Source: Fen-1364 sp049515135 | GTDB lineage: Bacteria; Spirochaetota; Spirochaetia; SZUA-6; Fen-1364 | DNA: 64,000 nucleotides | Assembly: GCA_049515135.1 (NCBI GenBank) | Contig: JBEKUJ010000009.1 | Location: forward strand, 62,001 to 126,000 | Direction: 5' to 3' | In this document: positions 31,474 to 42,808 of the stretch, piece by piece | How positions within the stretch are numbered: position 1 is the first letter of the stretch | Layout of the letters: every line of letters begins with the position of its first letter | Notes under the pieces: generated by a model | The model's input: only the letters and a program-made list of their open reading frames with translations | Told to the model about the DNA's origin: nothing | The model's database searches: none | Program-made: the position numbers and the translations under genes

Positions 31474-32994
31474 CTATCCCAGCACAACCTGTTCAGCAGT
31501 CACAATGACGTTGTGCAGCTCGGCCGGAGACGTTGCGGTCTCCAGCCTGTCCTCGAGGTAATCGCTTTCAAAGATTCCCGCAATGTGAGAGAGAAGGATC
31601 TGGTGGATGCGGGGCGTGTCTGCCGGGGTCAGAAGGATGAACATCAGGTTGATATCCTCCCCGGGCACCGGAGCAGGAATTGGCGTCTTGAGCCTGGCCA
31701 CGATAACCATCGGGTCAGCAAGCCTTTTCAAACGGGCGTGGGGAATGGCCAGCCGCCGTCCCACGTAGCTGCTTCCCAGCCTCTCCCTTTCTGCCACGGA
31801 AAGCATGATGGCTTCCTTGGACACAGGAAGCTCAGTCACGTGGATCCTCTCGAGGGCGTTTCGAGACGCTGAGATGATGCTGCCTCCTTCCACGTCAAGC
31901 AGCGTGCGCTCCGGCGTGAGGAGGTCCGCAAGACGAATCGGGGGCTCTGTCGGGTATTCCTCCTCAATGGTGCCAATGACTTCTTCGATAGCGTCCTCGA
32001 GGGTGATGATCCCCGTCCAAGCGCCGTCGCTTGTGAACACCAGAGCCATATGGCAGGCTTTTCGCTGCATCTCGGAGAGACGCTGCTCCAGGGAATCCTC
32101 TTCCTTGAAGTTGAAGCATGGCCGCACGTACGCCTTCAGGTTTTCCGTAGACCGACCCGAGCGATCAGCAAGGAATAAGTCTTTGACATGAATGTACCCC
32201 AGAGGTCTTTCGGGGTTCTCCCCCAGCAGGGGGTAGCGGGAGTATCGATTCTCAGCGATGATCCCGTTGATTTCCTCCCTTGTCTGGCTGAGGCTCAGGC
32301 TTCTCACGAGCCTCCTGGCCCGCATTGCGTTTCGAACAGTCAGTGTGCCCATGTCCAGAACGTTCTCCAGGTGCAGGAGCCGGCGAAATGAGAGCGTTCC
32401 GCTCGTCTGCGACTGGTCAAGGATGATCCGAATCTCGTCCTCTGTGTGGACTCCCTGCCCGATCGACGGAGATAACCGAAAAAGTCGCAGGATCCCGTTG
32501 ACCGTGGAGTTGAGCGCCCAGATGGGAACTATGAAGATGTATCGGAAGACAAGCATTGGATAAGCAGTCAGGAGGGCTGCACCCTCGGTCTTCCTGATGG
32601 CCACAGATTTTGGAACGAGCTCGCCAATCACGATATGCAGGAAAGAGACGATGAGATAAGCGATGGCGATTGCCAATGTGTGCGCGGTGATGCGGGCACC
32701 AACGGCAGAGATTCCTGCAAGGCGGAGCGGCGGCTCCAGCAGCGTTGCGAAAGCAGGCTCTCCCACAAATCCGAGGCCGATGCTCGCAAGAGTGATCCCG
32801 ACCTGGCAGACCGACAGGTATTCGTCCAGGTGCGTCTGGATCCGCTCGACCAGCCTGGCTCGTCTGTTCCCCTTTTCCGCAAGGGCTTCCATCTGCGTCG
32901 GCCGGGCTTTCACGACGGCGAACTCCGCCAAAACGAAAAATGCGTTGAGAAAAAGGAGGATAACGGCAACCAGCAGATAAATGGCCAACAGCAT
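31474..32994 (-). CDS. CNNM/HlyC membrane protein with CBS pair fused to PTS EIIA
   Basis: A 506-residue membrane protein. Residues 1-190 are a DUF21/CNNM transmembrane domain (four hydrophobic segments, FFVLAEFAVVKAR, GELVPKSVAIRK), 200-330 a CBS-domain pair, and about 350-506 a PTS EIIA type 2 domain with the phosphorylatable His419 (GRRLAIPHARL). The usual CorC/HlyC C-terminal domain is absent. CNNM proteins move magnesium or other divalent ions; fusion to EIIA suggests control by PTS phosphorylation. AGGT lies ahead of the ATG. A separate EIIA-like gene lies at 60315. Confidence 0.88.
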   Translation of the reverse strand: MLLAIYLLVAVILLFLNAFFVLAEFAVVKARPTQMEALAEKGNRRARLVERIQTHLDEYLSVCQVGITLASIGLGFVGEPAFATLLEPPLRLAGISAVGARITAHTLAIAIAYLIVSFLHIVIGELVPKSVAIRKTEGAALLTAYPMLVFRYIFIVPIWALNSTVNGILRLFRLSPSIGQGVHTEDEIRIILDQSQTSGTLSFRRLLHLENVLDMGTLTVRNAMRARRLVRSLSLSQTREEINGIIAENRYSRYPLLGENPERPLGYIHVKDLFLADRSGRSTENLKAYVRPCFNFKEEDSLEQRLSEMQRKACHMALVFTSDGAWTGIITLEDAIEEVIGTIEEEYPTEPPIRLADLLTPERTLLDVEGGSIISASRNALERIHVTELPVSKEAIMLSVAERERLGSSYVGRRLAIPHARLKRLADPMVIVARLKTPIPAPVPGEDINLMFILLTPADTPRIHQILLSHIAGIFESDYLEDRLETATSPAELHNVIVTAEQVVLG

Positions 32995-33112
32995 TATCTA
33001 CCTCGCAAGAGCTTGCAGGGTCGTAACGAAGGGCGCGCGTTTCGGCAACGGCTGATTAGAGTCTTTTTTTAAAGGAAACGAAAGGGTCAGCCTCAAGAGT
33101 CGAAGCGACAAA

Positions 33113-33128
33113 CGTTCCACGTGAAACA
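33113..33128. promoter_or_regulatory. parS centromere site
   Basis: CGTTCCACGTGAAACA matches the bacterial parS consensus TGTTCCACGTGAAACA at 15 of 16 positions. It lies in the 156-base spacer between gyrA and the CNNM gene, 4.6 kb from the putative oriC and 5 kb from parAB. No other match in this window. Confidence 0.88.
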
Positions 33129-33150
33129 TTGGGCAGCAACCCCAGGCCGG

Positions 33151-35604
<2,454 letters not shown>

Positions 35605-35616
35605 ATTGTGCTGCCC

Positions 35617-37524
35617 TTATACGTCGAGGTTGCTGACCGAGAGCGCGTTGTCCTCGATGAACTTCCGCCGGGGCTCGACGTTCTCTCCCATGAGCGTGGT
35701 GAAGATCTCCTCAGCCTCAACCCCGTCTTCGAGCTTCACGTGGATGATGCTGCGAAGGTCCGGGTTCATCGTGGTCTCCCAGAGCTGCTCCGGGTTCATC
35801 TCTCCCAGGCCCTTGTACCTCTGGATGCCTACCTGGTCTTCTGACTTGCCGTTGCTCTTGAGGATCTCGTCCTTTTGCGCGTCGTCGTATGCGTACAGGA
35901 TCTTTTTGCCGATCTCGACTTTGTACAGCGGCGGCATGGCAATATACACATGCCCGCGCTCCAGAAGCTCCCGCATGTAGCGGAAAAAGAACGTGAGAAG
36001 GAGCGTGCGGATATGGGATCCGTCAACGTCCGCATCCGCCATGATGATGATCTTTCCGTAGCGCAGCTTGGACACATCGAACTGGTCCCCGACGCCTGTT
36101 CCAAGAGCCGAGATGATGGGGAAGAGCTTGTCGTTGGTAAGAACCTTGTCGATACGCGTCTTTTCTACATTGAGCATCTTCCCCCATAAGGGCAGGATGG
36201 CCTGGAAGGTCCTGTCCCTCCCCTGCTTGGCGCTCCCGCCTGCCGAGTCACCTTCCACGATGTACAGCTCGCACTTCTCGGGGTTTTCTTCCGAGCAGTC
36301 GGCCAGCTTTCCAGGAAGCCCGGAGTTTTCCAGGAGCCCCTTCTTGCGCGTCAGCTCGCGGGCCTTTCGCGCGGCTTCCCGCGCCTTGGCTGCCATGATG
36401 GACTTGTCGAGGATCTTCCTGACGACGTCGGGGTTCTCATCGAAGAAGAGTGTGAGCCTGTCGTAGGTCAGGCTCTCGACAATCCCCTTGACCTCCGAGT
36501 TGCCGAGGCGCGCCTTGGTCTGGCCTTCGAACTGGGGTTCAGGCACCTTGACGGAGATGACCGCAGTCAGGCCTTCCCGCACGTCTTCCCCGCTCAGGTT
36601 CTCCTCAAGCTTCTTTGAGAGGTTGAGCTTCTTCAGATAGTCGTTGAGGCATCTGGTCAGGGCGCTTTTGAACCCGATGAGGTGAGTCCCGCCCTCCCGC
36701 GTGTTGATATTGTTGGCAAAGGTGAAGATCGTCTCGTTGTATCCGTCGTTGTACTGGAGCCCCACCTCGACGCGGGTGTGGTCCCGCTCGCTGTCGAAGT
36801 ACACGGGTTCGACGTGGATCAGTTCCTTATTCTTGTTCAGGAACTCGATGAAGGACTTCACCCCGCCGTCGAAATGGAAGATGTGGCTCTTGCTTGGCGC
36901 GGTCCTCTCGTCGCTAACCGTGATATGGATGCCCTTGGTGAGGAACGCCAGCTCCCGGAGCCGGTTCGACAGCACGTCAAAGCTGAACTCGATGTCCTCG
37001 AATATCTGCTTGTCAGGCTTGAAGCGCGTGACAGTGCCATGACGGGTTGTGTCTTGAGTCACCTTGACAGGCGCTTCCGGCGCACCGCGCACGTAACGCT
37101 GGAAGTGAACCTTGCCCTCCCGGTGCACTTCCACCTCGCACCATTCCGAAAGGGCGTTGACCACTGATGCGCCGACGCCGTGCAGACCGCCGGAGACCTT
37201 GTACGTGTTCTTGTCGAACTTCCCGCCGGCGTTCAGCTTTGTCATGACTACTTCGAGAGCGCTGACCTTTTCCGTGGGATGAAGATCCACGGGGATTCCA
37301 CGCCCGTCGTCCTCCACGGTAACCACGTTCCCTTTTGAAAGAAGCACGGAGATCGTGGTACATGCCCCGACCAAAGCTTCATCGATCGAGTTGTCTACAA
37401 TCTCGAAGACAAGGTGGTGCAGCCCGTCCTGACTCGTCGAGCCGATGTACATGCTCGGGCGTTTTCGGACATGCTCCAGGCCCTTCAGGACCTGTATGTT
37501 GTGTGCGCTGTAAGTATCATGCAT
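35617..37524 (-). CDS. gyrB: DNA gyrase subunit B
   Basis: A 635-residue GHKL ATPase/Toprim protein. Asn and Asp of the ATP site are in EIVDNSIDEA and VEDDGRGIPV, the Toprim domain holds EGDSAGGSAKQGRDR and MADADVDGSHIRTLLLTFFFR. ILPLWGKMLNVEKTR, with Trp instead of the common Arg, is a variant that I associate with spirochaetes. It is transcribed away from dnaA, with oriC between them, and has no Shine-Dalgarno sequence. Confidence 0.97.
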   Translation of the reverse strand: MHDTYSAHNIQVLKGLEHVRKRPSMYIGSTSQDGLHHLVFEIVDNSIDEALVGACTTISVLLSKGNVVTVEDDGRGIPVDLHPTEKVSALEVVMTKLNAGGKFDKNTYKVSGGLHGVGASVVNALSEWCEVEVHREGKVHFQRYVRGAPEAPVKVTQDTTRHGTVTRFKPDKQIFEDIEFSFDVLSNRLRELAFLTKGIHITVSDERTAPSKSHIFHFDGGVKSFIEFLNKNKELIHVEPVYFDSERDHTRVEVGLQYNDGYNETIFTFANNINTREGGTHLIGFKSALTRCLNDYLKKLNLSKKLEENLSGEDVREGLTAVISVKVPEPQFEGQTKARLGNSEVKGIVESLTYDRLTLFFDENPDVVRKILDKSIMAAKAREAARKARELTRKKGLLENSGLPGKLADCSEENPEKCELYIVEGDSAGGSAKQGRDRTFQAILPLWGKMLNVEKTRIDKVLTNDKLFPIISALGTGVGDQFDVSKLRYGKIIIMADADVDGSHIRTLLLTFFFRYMRELLERGHVYIAMPPLYKVEIGKKILYAYDDAQKDEILKSNGKSEDQVGIQRYKGLGEMNPEQLWETTMNPDLRSIIHVKLEDGVEAEEIFTTLMGENVEPRRKFIEDNALSVSNLDV

Positions 37525-37550
37525 GGGAAGCGGAACTGCGATTACTCTCG

Positions 37551-37579
37551 ACGATACAGGTATTCCTGGAAAAAATCAA
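37551..37579 (-). promoter_or_regulatory. Promoter of gyrBA
   Basis: Minus strand TTGATT (37579-37574), 17-base spacer, TATCGT (37556-37551), leader of about 20 bases without a ribosome binding site. Confidence 0.4.
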
Positions 37580-37689
37580 CACGGGCTGACATGAGCCGTC
37601 GGCCTTCCCGGCCGGAAAAGTTGATGCCGAACCACCAAATCCTCTTGCCGGATTCATGACGATGAGATACACTGCGGCTCGAAAGGCCG

Positions 37690-37929
37690 TGTGAATAATC
37701 TGTGGATAGTGTATGAAATATCTGACAGGCATTCTGGGCTCCACTTCTTCAAAGCTCATTGATGCAAAAACTCATATACTTCTGAACAGGTTGTTCGCAT
37801 TTAATTGTATTCAATATAATTACACATCACACAATCCGGCAAGCCATCGCGGGCAGGCCGTCGGGAGACGCTTTTCCCTGCTCTACCAGCCTTTCACAGC
37901 CCTCCGGATTGTGCACAACCTGTGCATAA
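37690..37929. other. Candidate replication origin (oriC), gyrB-dnaA spacer
   Basis: The 431-base spacer holds four DnaA-box-like sequences in one direction: TGTGAATAA (37690-37698), TGTGGATAG (37701-37709), TGTGCACAA (37910-37918) and TGTGCATAA (37921-37929), each pair spaced 11 bases. Between them lies an AT-rich stretch (about 37768-37835), a likely unwinding element. Gene orientation switches here: gyrB/gyrA leftwards, dnaA and followers rightwards. Confidence 0.7.
37791..37820 (+). promoter_or_regulatory. Promoter of dnaA
   Basis: TTGTTC (37791-37796), 18-base spacer, TATAAT (37815-37820, consensus), inside the AT-rich part of oriC. The leader is about 130 bases and crosses two DnaA-box-like sites, which would allow autoregulation. 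Confidence 0.55.
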
Positions 37930-37955
37930 ACTGGCAATAAGAAGGGGACAATCCC

Positions 37956-39323
37956 ATGGAGGCGGGCAAGAGGGGTTACGAGGCCTTCTGGAAGGAGGCC
38001 ATCCGGAACATTTCGGATGAGCTTCCCGAGCAGGAGTTCTCTACTTGGTTCCGTGGCATCGAGTTAGTGGGAAGCGGGGATTCCCACGTGCTGATTTCCG
38101 TGCCCTCGTCCTTCATCAAAGACCAGATCACACAGAGGTACCTGGCGCGGATAGAGGAAAAACTGGAGGAATTGGCGGGCCAGAAACTGACCGTCAAGTT
38201 CTCTGTCCAGAAAAAGTCGGCCGGCAAAGGCTCTCATGAAGAGCCGACGCGAGGGCAGAAGCCTGATGAAGGCAGCGCCAGGAAGCGACAACACCCCAAC
38301 CTCAACAAGGAATACACCTTTGAGCGGTTCATCATAGGCGAATCCAACTCTTTTGCCGCGAACGCCGCCCTAGCCATTGCACGGAACCCGGGAACCGGAT
38401 ACAACCCGTGCCTGATCTACGGCGGAGTCGGCTTGGGGAAGACCCACCTCATCCAGGCCATCGGAAACTCGGTCTACAGGGAGTTTCCCGATCTCAAGGT
38501 GGCGTATGTGACGGTGGAGACTTTTGCCAACGAGTTCATTCTCTCCATCCAGAAAAAGACCGGCCACCAGTTCAAGAACAAGTACCGCTCGGTGGATGTG
38601 CTCCTCATCGACGACGTTCACTTCCTCGAGGGAAAGGAAGGGACTCAGGAGGAGTTGTTCCATACCTTCAACGCACTGTACGATGCGAACAAGCAGATGG
38701 TGTTCACCTCGGACCGTCCGGTCTCGGAGATCCGCAGCCTCTCGGACCGCCTCCGAAGCAGGTTCGAGCGCGGGCTCAATGTCGACCTGCAGCCCCCCAA
38801 CTATGAGACGCGGATGGCCATCCTCAATCGGAAGATAGAGGAAAAAAAAGTGGAGATCCCCGACGAGGTTGTTGAGCTGATCTGCCGCAACGTCAACACG
38901 AATGTGCGGGACTTGGAGAAAGCCCTCACCAAGCTCATCGCATATGCGGAACTGGTCAACAAGGACATAACACTGGACATCTCCCGGCAGCAGCTCAAGG
39001 ACTTCTTTACCCAGCCCAGCCAGAAGAACATCACAATCGAACTGATCCAGAAGATCGTGGGGGACTACTTCGGGTTGTCCTACAAGGACCTGCGGGGCAA
39101 GAGAAGGACCAAGGCGGTGGCGTTTCCGCGCCAGGTGGCCATGTATCTCTCCCGGGAGCTCACTGAATACTCCACGACAGAAGTCGGCGCCGAGTTCGGG
39201 GGCCGGGATCACACCACCGTCATGCACGCCTGTCAGAAGATCGAGGACAGAATGAAGCTGGACCCGAACCTGGAGCCCACAGTCCAGGCCCTTGTGAAGA
39301 AGATCAAGGAAAACAATGCGTAG
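37956..39323 (+). CDS. dnaA: Chromosomal replication initiator DnaA
   Basis: A 455-residue AAA+ initiator. Domain I at 1-85 (FWKEAIRNISDELPEQEFSTWF, core EQEFSTWF), a short charged domain II (86-115), Walker A GGVGLGKT (156-163), Walker B LLIDDVHFLEG, and the C-terminal helix-turn-helix with the signature EFGGRDHTTVMHACQKI. The domain III/IV sequence (FPRQVAMYLSRELTEYSTTEVG) resembles spirochaete DnaA proteins. AAGGGG precedes the ATG. Confidence 0.98.
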   Translation: MEAGKRGYEAFWKEAIRNISDELPEQEFSTWFRGIELVGSGDSHVLISVPSSFIKDQITQRYLARIEEKLEELAGQKLTVKFSVQKKSAGKGSHEEPTRGQKPDEGSARKRQHPNLNKEYTFERFIIGESNSFAANAALAIARNPGTGYNPCLIYGGVGLGKTHLIQAIGNSVYREFPDLKVAYVTVETFANEFILSIQKKTGHQFKNKYRSVDVLLIDDVHFLEGKEGTQEELFHTFNALYDANKQMVFTSDRPVSEIRSLSDRLRSRFERGLNVDLQPPNYETRMAILNRKIEEKKVEIPDEVVELICRNVNTNVRDLEKALTKLIAYAELVNKDITLDISRQQLKDFFTQPSQKNITIELIQKIVGDYFGLSYKDLRGKRRTKAVAFPRQVAMYLSRELTEYSTTEVGAEFGGRDHTTVMHACQKIEDRMKLDPNLEPTVQALVKKIKENNA

Positions 39324-39426
39324 ACGAGGACCGACGCGAGTACGCGTTCCGCGCGAACGCAGTCTGGGCCGAGCCTGTCACGCTCTTGGCGTGACAAGCA
39401 TGGCCGTGCGTGATCCCCTGAGTGCC

Positions 39427-39633
39427 TGTGGATGTCCTGTGGACAAACCAGGAGCATCGTCGCTTTCGGCTGTGTGTTACTCTGTTGACAGAAAATCTCT
39501 CTTTGTGCGAAATGCCGCTCGGGGCAGAGCGAAGGAGGAATAGGTGGACAGTCTGTGTACAGAACCCATGGGTTGTTCCACGATGCATCTCCTTGGAGAT
39601 CAGACAGATAGGCCCTCTATCCACATATCCACA
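39427..39633. other. DnaA-box cluster in dnaA-dnaN spacer
   Basis: The 369-base spacer has no gene. DnaA-box-like sites: TGTGGATGT (39427-39435), TGTGGACAA (39438-39446), and two overlapping boxes on the other strand, CTATCCACA (39617-39625) and ATATCCACA (39625-39633). A perfect hairpin TGTCACGC-N5-GCGTGACA lies at 39376-39396. A TTGACA at 39485-39490 may be a dnaN -35, but its -10 is poor. With the gyrB-dnaA boxes this may form a bipartite origin. Confidence 0.6.
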
Positions 39634-39692
39634 GCGCTCACCGGTACTACCGTCTTTATTCTTACTGATACTAAGAAGAGAAGGAGGAGAGG

Positions 39693-40799
39693 ATGAAGTT
39701 CACCTGCTCGCGAGATGATATTCTCAAGGAGATTTCCGTCGCCCAGGAGGTCATCTCCTCGAAAAACTCTCTTTCAGTGCTGTCCAATGTTCTCCTGACA
39801 GTTACAAAGAAATCGCTGACCCTGCAGGCGACCGACCTGAAGGTTGGCTTCGAGACCTCGCTGCCGGTGGAGGCGATCCAGGAAGGCACAACCACGGCCT
39901 TCTGCGACAAGCTGCAGGGCATCCTTCGGTCTCTGCCGGAAGGAGAGGTGGAACTGGAGCAGGTGGATGCCACCATGCTCCGGATCAAGCCAACCTCCCG
40001 GAAAATCGACTTCCAGCTGCGCTGCATCCCCTCGGACAAATATCCTGAGCTCGCCCGCGCCTCGGACAACATGTACTTCGAGTTCCCTCAGAAGGACTTC
40101 ATCGAGATGGTCTCCAAGACCATATTCGCGGTGTCAGACGATGAGACCAGGTATTTCATGAACGGGATATTCCTGGAGAAGCGGGACGACAACCTGATCA
40201 TGGTGGCAACGGACGGCCGCCGCCTTGCGTTCATCTCCAGGAAAATCCCGATCCGCATGGAGAACCTCAAGGGAATCATCCTCCCGCCGAAGATCCTCAC
40301 CATCGTGCGCAAGCTCTCCTCGGGCGAAGGTTCGCTTTCCCTTGCCCTGACGGACAAGAACGTCTTTGTGCGCCTCGGAGCGACCAACCTTTCCTCCAAC
40401 CTCATAGACGGCCAGTTCCCGGATTATCGCAGGGTCATCCCGGATGCCCAGAAGTACCGCGCGGTGGTAGAGCGGCGCGCGCTTGAAGACGCGCTGCGCC
40501 GGGTCTCCCTTCTCGTGGAGCAGAAGTCCCGCAAGGTTGTTTTCTCACTTGCCGGCGGCAGCCTTACCATCCTCTCAAAGGAAAGCGAGCTGGGGACCGC
40601 CTCAGAGGAGCTGCCTTGCGACTACGAAGGGCCCGATATGTCCCTGGCCGTCAACTGCCTCTACATGATGGAGCCCCTGCGCGAGCTTTCCTGCGACACG
40701 GTGACCATTGAGTTCAGCGACGTAAACAAGGCAATAACCCTGAAGCCTCTGCCTGAGGATGGCTACCTGAACATCATCATGCCCATGCAGCTGGATTGA
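39693..40799 (+). CDS. dnaN: DNA polymerase III sliding clamp (beta)
   Basis: A 368-residue beta clamp, three repeated domains of about 120 residues with the typical middle FFEFPQKDFIEMVSKTIFAVSDDETRYFMNGI region (core SDDETRYFMNGI) and end LNIIMPMQLD (the common ending is MPMRL). Excellent ribosome binding site AAGGAGGAGAGG. Follows dnaA and precedes recF, the ancestral order. Confidence 0.97.
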   Translation: MKFTCSRDDILKEISVAQEVISSKNSLSVLSNVLLTVTKKSLTLQATDLKVGFETSLPVEAIQEGTTTAFCDKLQGILRSLPEGEVELEQVDATMLRIKPTSRKIDFQLRCIPSDKYPELARASDNMYFEFPQKDFIEMVSKTIFAVSDDETRYFMNGIFLEKRDDNLIMVATDGRRLAFISRKIPIRMENLKGIILPPKILTIVRKLSSGEGSLSLALTDKNVFVRLGATNLSSNLIDGQFPDYRRVIPDAQKYRAVVERRALEDALRRVSLLVEQKSRKVVFSLAGGSLTILSKESELGTASEELPCDYEGPDMSLAVNCLYMMEPLRELSCDTVTIEFSDVNKAITLKPLPEDGYLNIIMPMQLD

Positions 40800-40817
40800 T
40801 GGGGACGACAGGATCGG

Positions 40818-41897
40818 ATGGGATTTGAGAAGCTCCGGCTTTTCAATTTCAGGAACCTGAGGGACGGGGAGATCGATCTCGGCGCGCGCGAAATCTTCCT
40901 CGTGGGAGAAAACGGACAGGGAAAGACGAACCTCATCGAGGCAGTGCACCTGCTGTGCCTTGGCTCTTCCTTTCGTGAAAAGCGCGAAACAGCGTTTCCC
41001 CGAAACCCGGATCTGCAGATGGGGATCCACGGACGCTACGCTGACGGCGGAGCGCAAACGACTTTTGACCTGATCTCCCTTGCCGGCAGAAAGAAGGAGC
41101 TGCGGATCAACAACAAGCCAATCCAGGACCGACGCGAGCTGCTGGCGGCGGTGCTCTGCATCTGCTTCGCCCAGGCGGACATGGAGGTCATCACAGGCGC
41201 GCCCGAACAGAGGCGCAGGTTCTTCGATCAAACCCTCGCTTTTTGTGACTTCTCCTTCCTCGACTCGCTGCGCGGCTACCGGGAGGTCCTCTATGCGCGC
41301 AACTTCTGCTTGAAGAGCAGACAGGGTGACATCCTGGACGCATATGACGAGCAGCTCGCCGATTTCGGCCTGGAGCTGCAGCATAAGCGCGAAGCCCTGG
41401 TGCGCGGGTTTAATGACGTGTTCTGCCCGCTGTTTCGAGAGATCACCGGGGAGGAGCAGGGAGTCGAGATCAGGTACATTCCCTCGTGGCAGCACCTGGG
41501 GACCAGGGAAGATGTCATTGCCCACCTGGGGGCCGCCCGCGGCAGGGACCTGGCGCTTGGCGCCACATCCAGCGGTCCGCACCGGGATGCGTTTGTGTAC
41601 CTTCTTGGCGGACGAGACTACTCTCACTTCGGCTCTGCCGGCCAGCTTCGCCTCTGCGCCCTGGCCCTGCGAACAGCGCAGGCGCGATTCCTCACGCAGC
41701 ACAGCGGACGCCGGCCAGTCCTCCTCCTGGATGACGTGCTGCTCGAGCTGGACCAGGGGAAGAAGGCGGCTTTCGTCGCCCGGTTCCCTGATTACGAACA
41801 GGCTTTTTTCACGTTTCTCCCCGAGGAGGCCTACGCCTCCTATGCCTCGTCCAGCACCCTTGTCCTCACGGTCAAGGGGGGGGAGCTTACAAGGTGA
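40818..41897 (+). CDS. recF: DNA repair protein RecF
   Basis: A 359-residue SMC-like ATPase. Walker A GENGQGKTNLIEAV (about residues 29-42), signature loop FGSAGQLRLCALALR and Walker B PVLLLDDVLLELD. It helps RecR load RecA at gaps. AGGATCGG lies directly before the ATG, 18 bases behind dnaN. Its stop overlaps the next start as GTGA. Confidence 0.95.
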   Translation: MGFEKLRLFNFRNLRDGEIDLGAREIFLVGENGQGKTNLIEAVHLLCLGSSFREKRETAFPRNPDLQMGIHGRYADGGAQTTFDLISLAGRKKELRINNKPIQDRRELLAAVLCICFAQADMEVITGAPEQRRRFFDQTLAFCDFSFLDSLRGYREVLYARNFCLKSRQGDILDAYDEQLADFGLELQHKREALVRGFNDVFCPLFREITGEEQGVEIRYIPSWQHLGTREDVIAHLGAARGRDLALGATSSGPHRDAFVYLLGGRDYSHFGSAGQLRLCALALRTAQARFLTQHSGRRPVLLLDDVLLELDQGKKAAFVARFPDYEQAFFTFLPEEAYASYASSSTLVLTVKGGELTR

Positions 41898-42184
41898 GGA
41901 AGATCGGCGACATTCTCAAGGACTATCTGCGCGATAGAGGATGGCTGACGGAAAATCCCTATGCCGCACTTTTTTCCGGCTGGAGCCGGGTGGCGGGGGG
42001 ACTTGCGGCCCATACGCGCCTCAGGGATGTGCGTGACGGGATCTTGATCGTTGAAGCGGATCACCCGGGATGGCTGCAAATGGCCCGAATGCGCAGGGAA
42101 GCCATTCTTTCTGCGGCGCGGACTGCGGCTCCTGAGGCCACGATAACGGATGTCAGGTTCCTCCTGAGCACCCGGGAGCAGTGA
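41894..42184 (+). CDS. DUF721 (DciA-like) protein
   Basis: A 96-residue DUF721 protein: IGDILKDYLRDRGW, FSGWSRVAGGLAAHTRL and LIVEADHPGWLQMARMRREAIL are the family landmarks (given in part). DUF721 includes DciA, which helps load the replicative helicase. Its position right after recF is common. The GTG start overlaps the recF stop by four bases. Confidence 0.85.
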   Translation: MRKIGDILKDYLRDRGWLTENPYAALFSGWSRVAGGLAAHTRLRDVRDGILIVEADHPGWLQMARMRREAILSAARTAAPEATITDVRFLLSTREQ

Positions 42185-42231
42185 GAAGCCGAAAAGACGG
42201 GGCGTTAGCGCCCTGTCGGGTATTGTCGCCA

Positions 42232-42260
42232 TTGACACGGAGCACCGTAAGTCCTATATT
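42232..42260 (+). promoter_or_regulatory. Promoter of rpmH-rnpA-yidD-yidC-jag operon
   Basis: TTGACA (42232-42237, consensus), 17-base spacer, TATATT (42255-42260). A GGGCG-TTAG-CGCCC hairpin at 42200-42213 just upstream may end the preceding transcript. Confidence 0.75.
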
Positions 42261-42321
42261 TTTCGGGATATACCCGTGAGAAACCCCCTGGTCGTCAGGT
42301 TATTCAAGGAGCATTCGTTGT

Positions 42322-42477
42322 ATGAAACGGACCTACCAGCCCAGCAAGACCAAGAGAACAAGAAAGTTCGGCTTTCGTGCGCGCATGGCCACAAAGGGCG
42401 GGCGGCTCGTGCTGAAGCGCCGGCGCGCAAAAGGGCGCATCAAGCTGTCCGCCTCAGATGAGAAGAAGCCTTACTAG
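42322..42477 (+). CDS. rpmH: Ribosomal protein L34
   Basis: A 51-residue L34, MKRTYQPSKTKRTRKFGF at the start, then RARMATKGGRLVLKRRRAKGR. The tail IKLSASDEKKPY makes it longer than the usual 44-46 residues. AAGGAG precedes the ATG. Its last 20 bases overlap the start of rnpA in another frame. Confidence 0.97.
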   Translation: MKRTYQPSKTKRTRKFGFRARMATKGGRLVLKRRRAKGRIKLSASDEKKPY

Positions 42478-42808
42478 GGCAGAACGACTCCGCGCAGGCC
42501 GGGACATCAAGAGGATTTTCAGGACGGGAAGAAAGGTCGATGTCGGCGGATTGAAGCTCCTGCTTGATCGAAATGGCACTGGCACCAACCGGATGGCCGT
42601 CGTGGTTGCCCGTGGTTGCGGCGGTGCAGTCAGGAGAAACAGGGAGAAGAGAATCACGCGGGAGGCGTACCGCTCCCTCAAGGAGCTCATCCCCCCGGGG
42701 CATGACCTCCTCTTCCTGGTCGGCAGGTTCGGGTCTTCGTTCGCCGAAAGGCGCTTGCTCATGAAGCAGCTGCTCAAGCGCGCCGGATTCCATGAACATG
42801 CGGATTAG
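42458..42808 (+). CDS. rnpA: Ribonuclease P protein component
   Basis: A 116-residue basic protein that helps the RNase P RNA mature tRNA 5' ends. The RNR-like motif is seen as RRNREKRITREAYR, and the family start SLTRAERLRAGRDIKRIF is clear. The ATG lies inside the end of rpmH, and its own end overlaps yidD by 17 bases, so three genes are nested head to tail. Confidence 0.93.
   Translation: MRRSLTRAERLRAGRDIKRIFRTGRKVDVGGLKLLLDRNGTGTNRMAVVVARGCGGAVRRNREKRITREAYRSLKELIPPGHDLLFLVGRFGSSFAERRLLMKQLLKRAGFHEHAD

Noticed and set aside
33061..33074. T-run as a terminator behind gyrA.
   Set aside because: gyrA runs on the minus strand, where this run reads as A; no stem precedes it.
39571..39586. 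Second parS site (TGTTCCACG at the start).
   Set aside because: Only the left half matches; the right half is ATGCATC.
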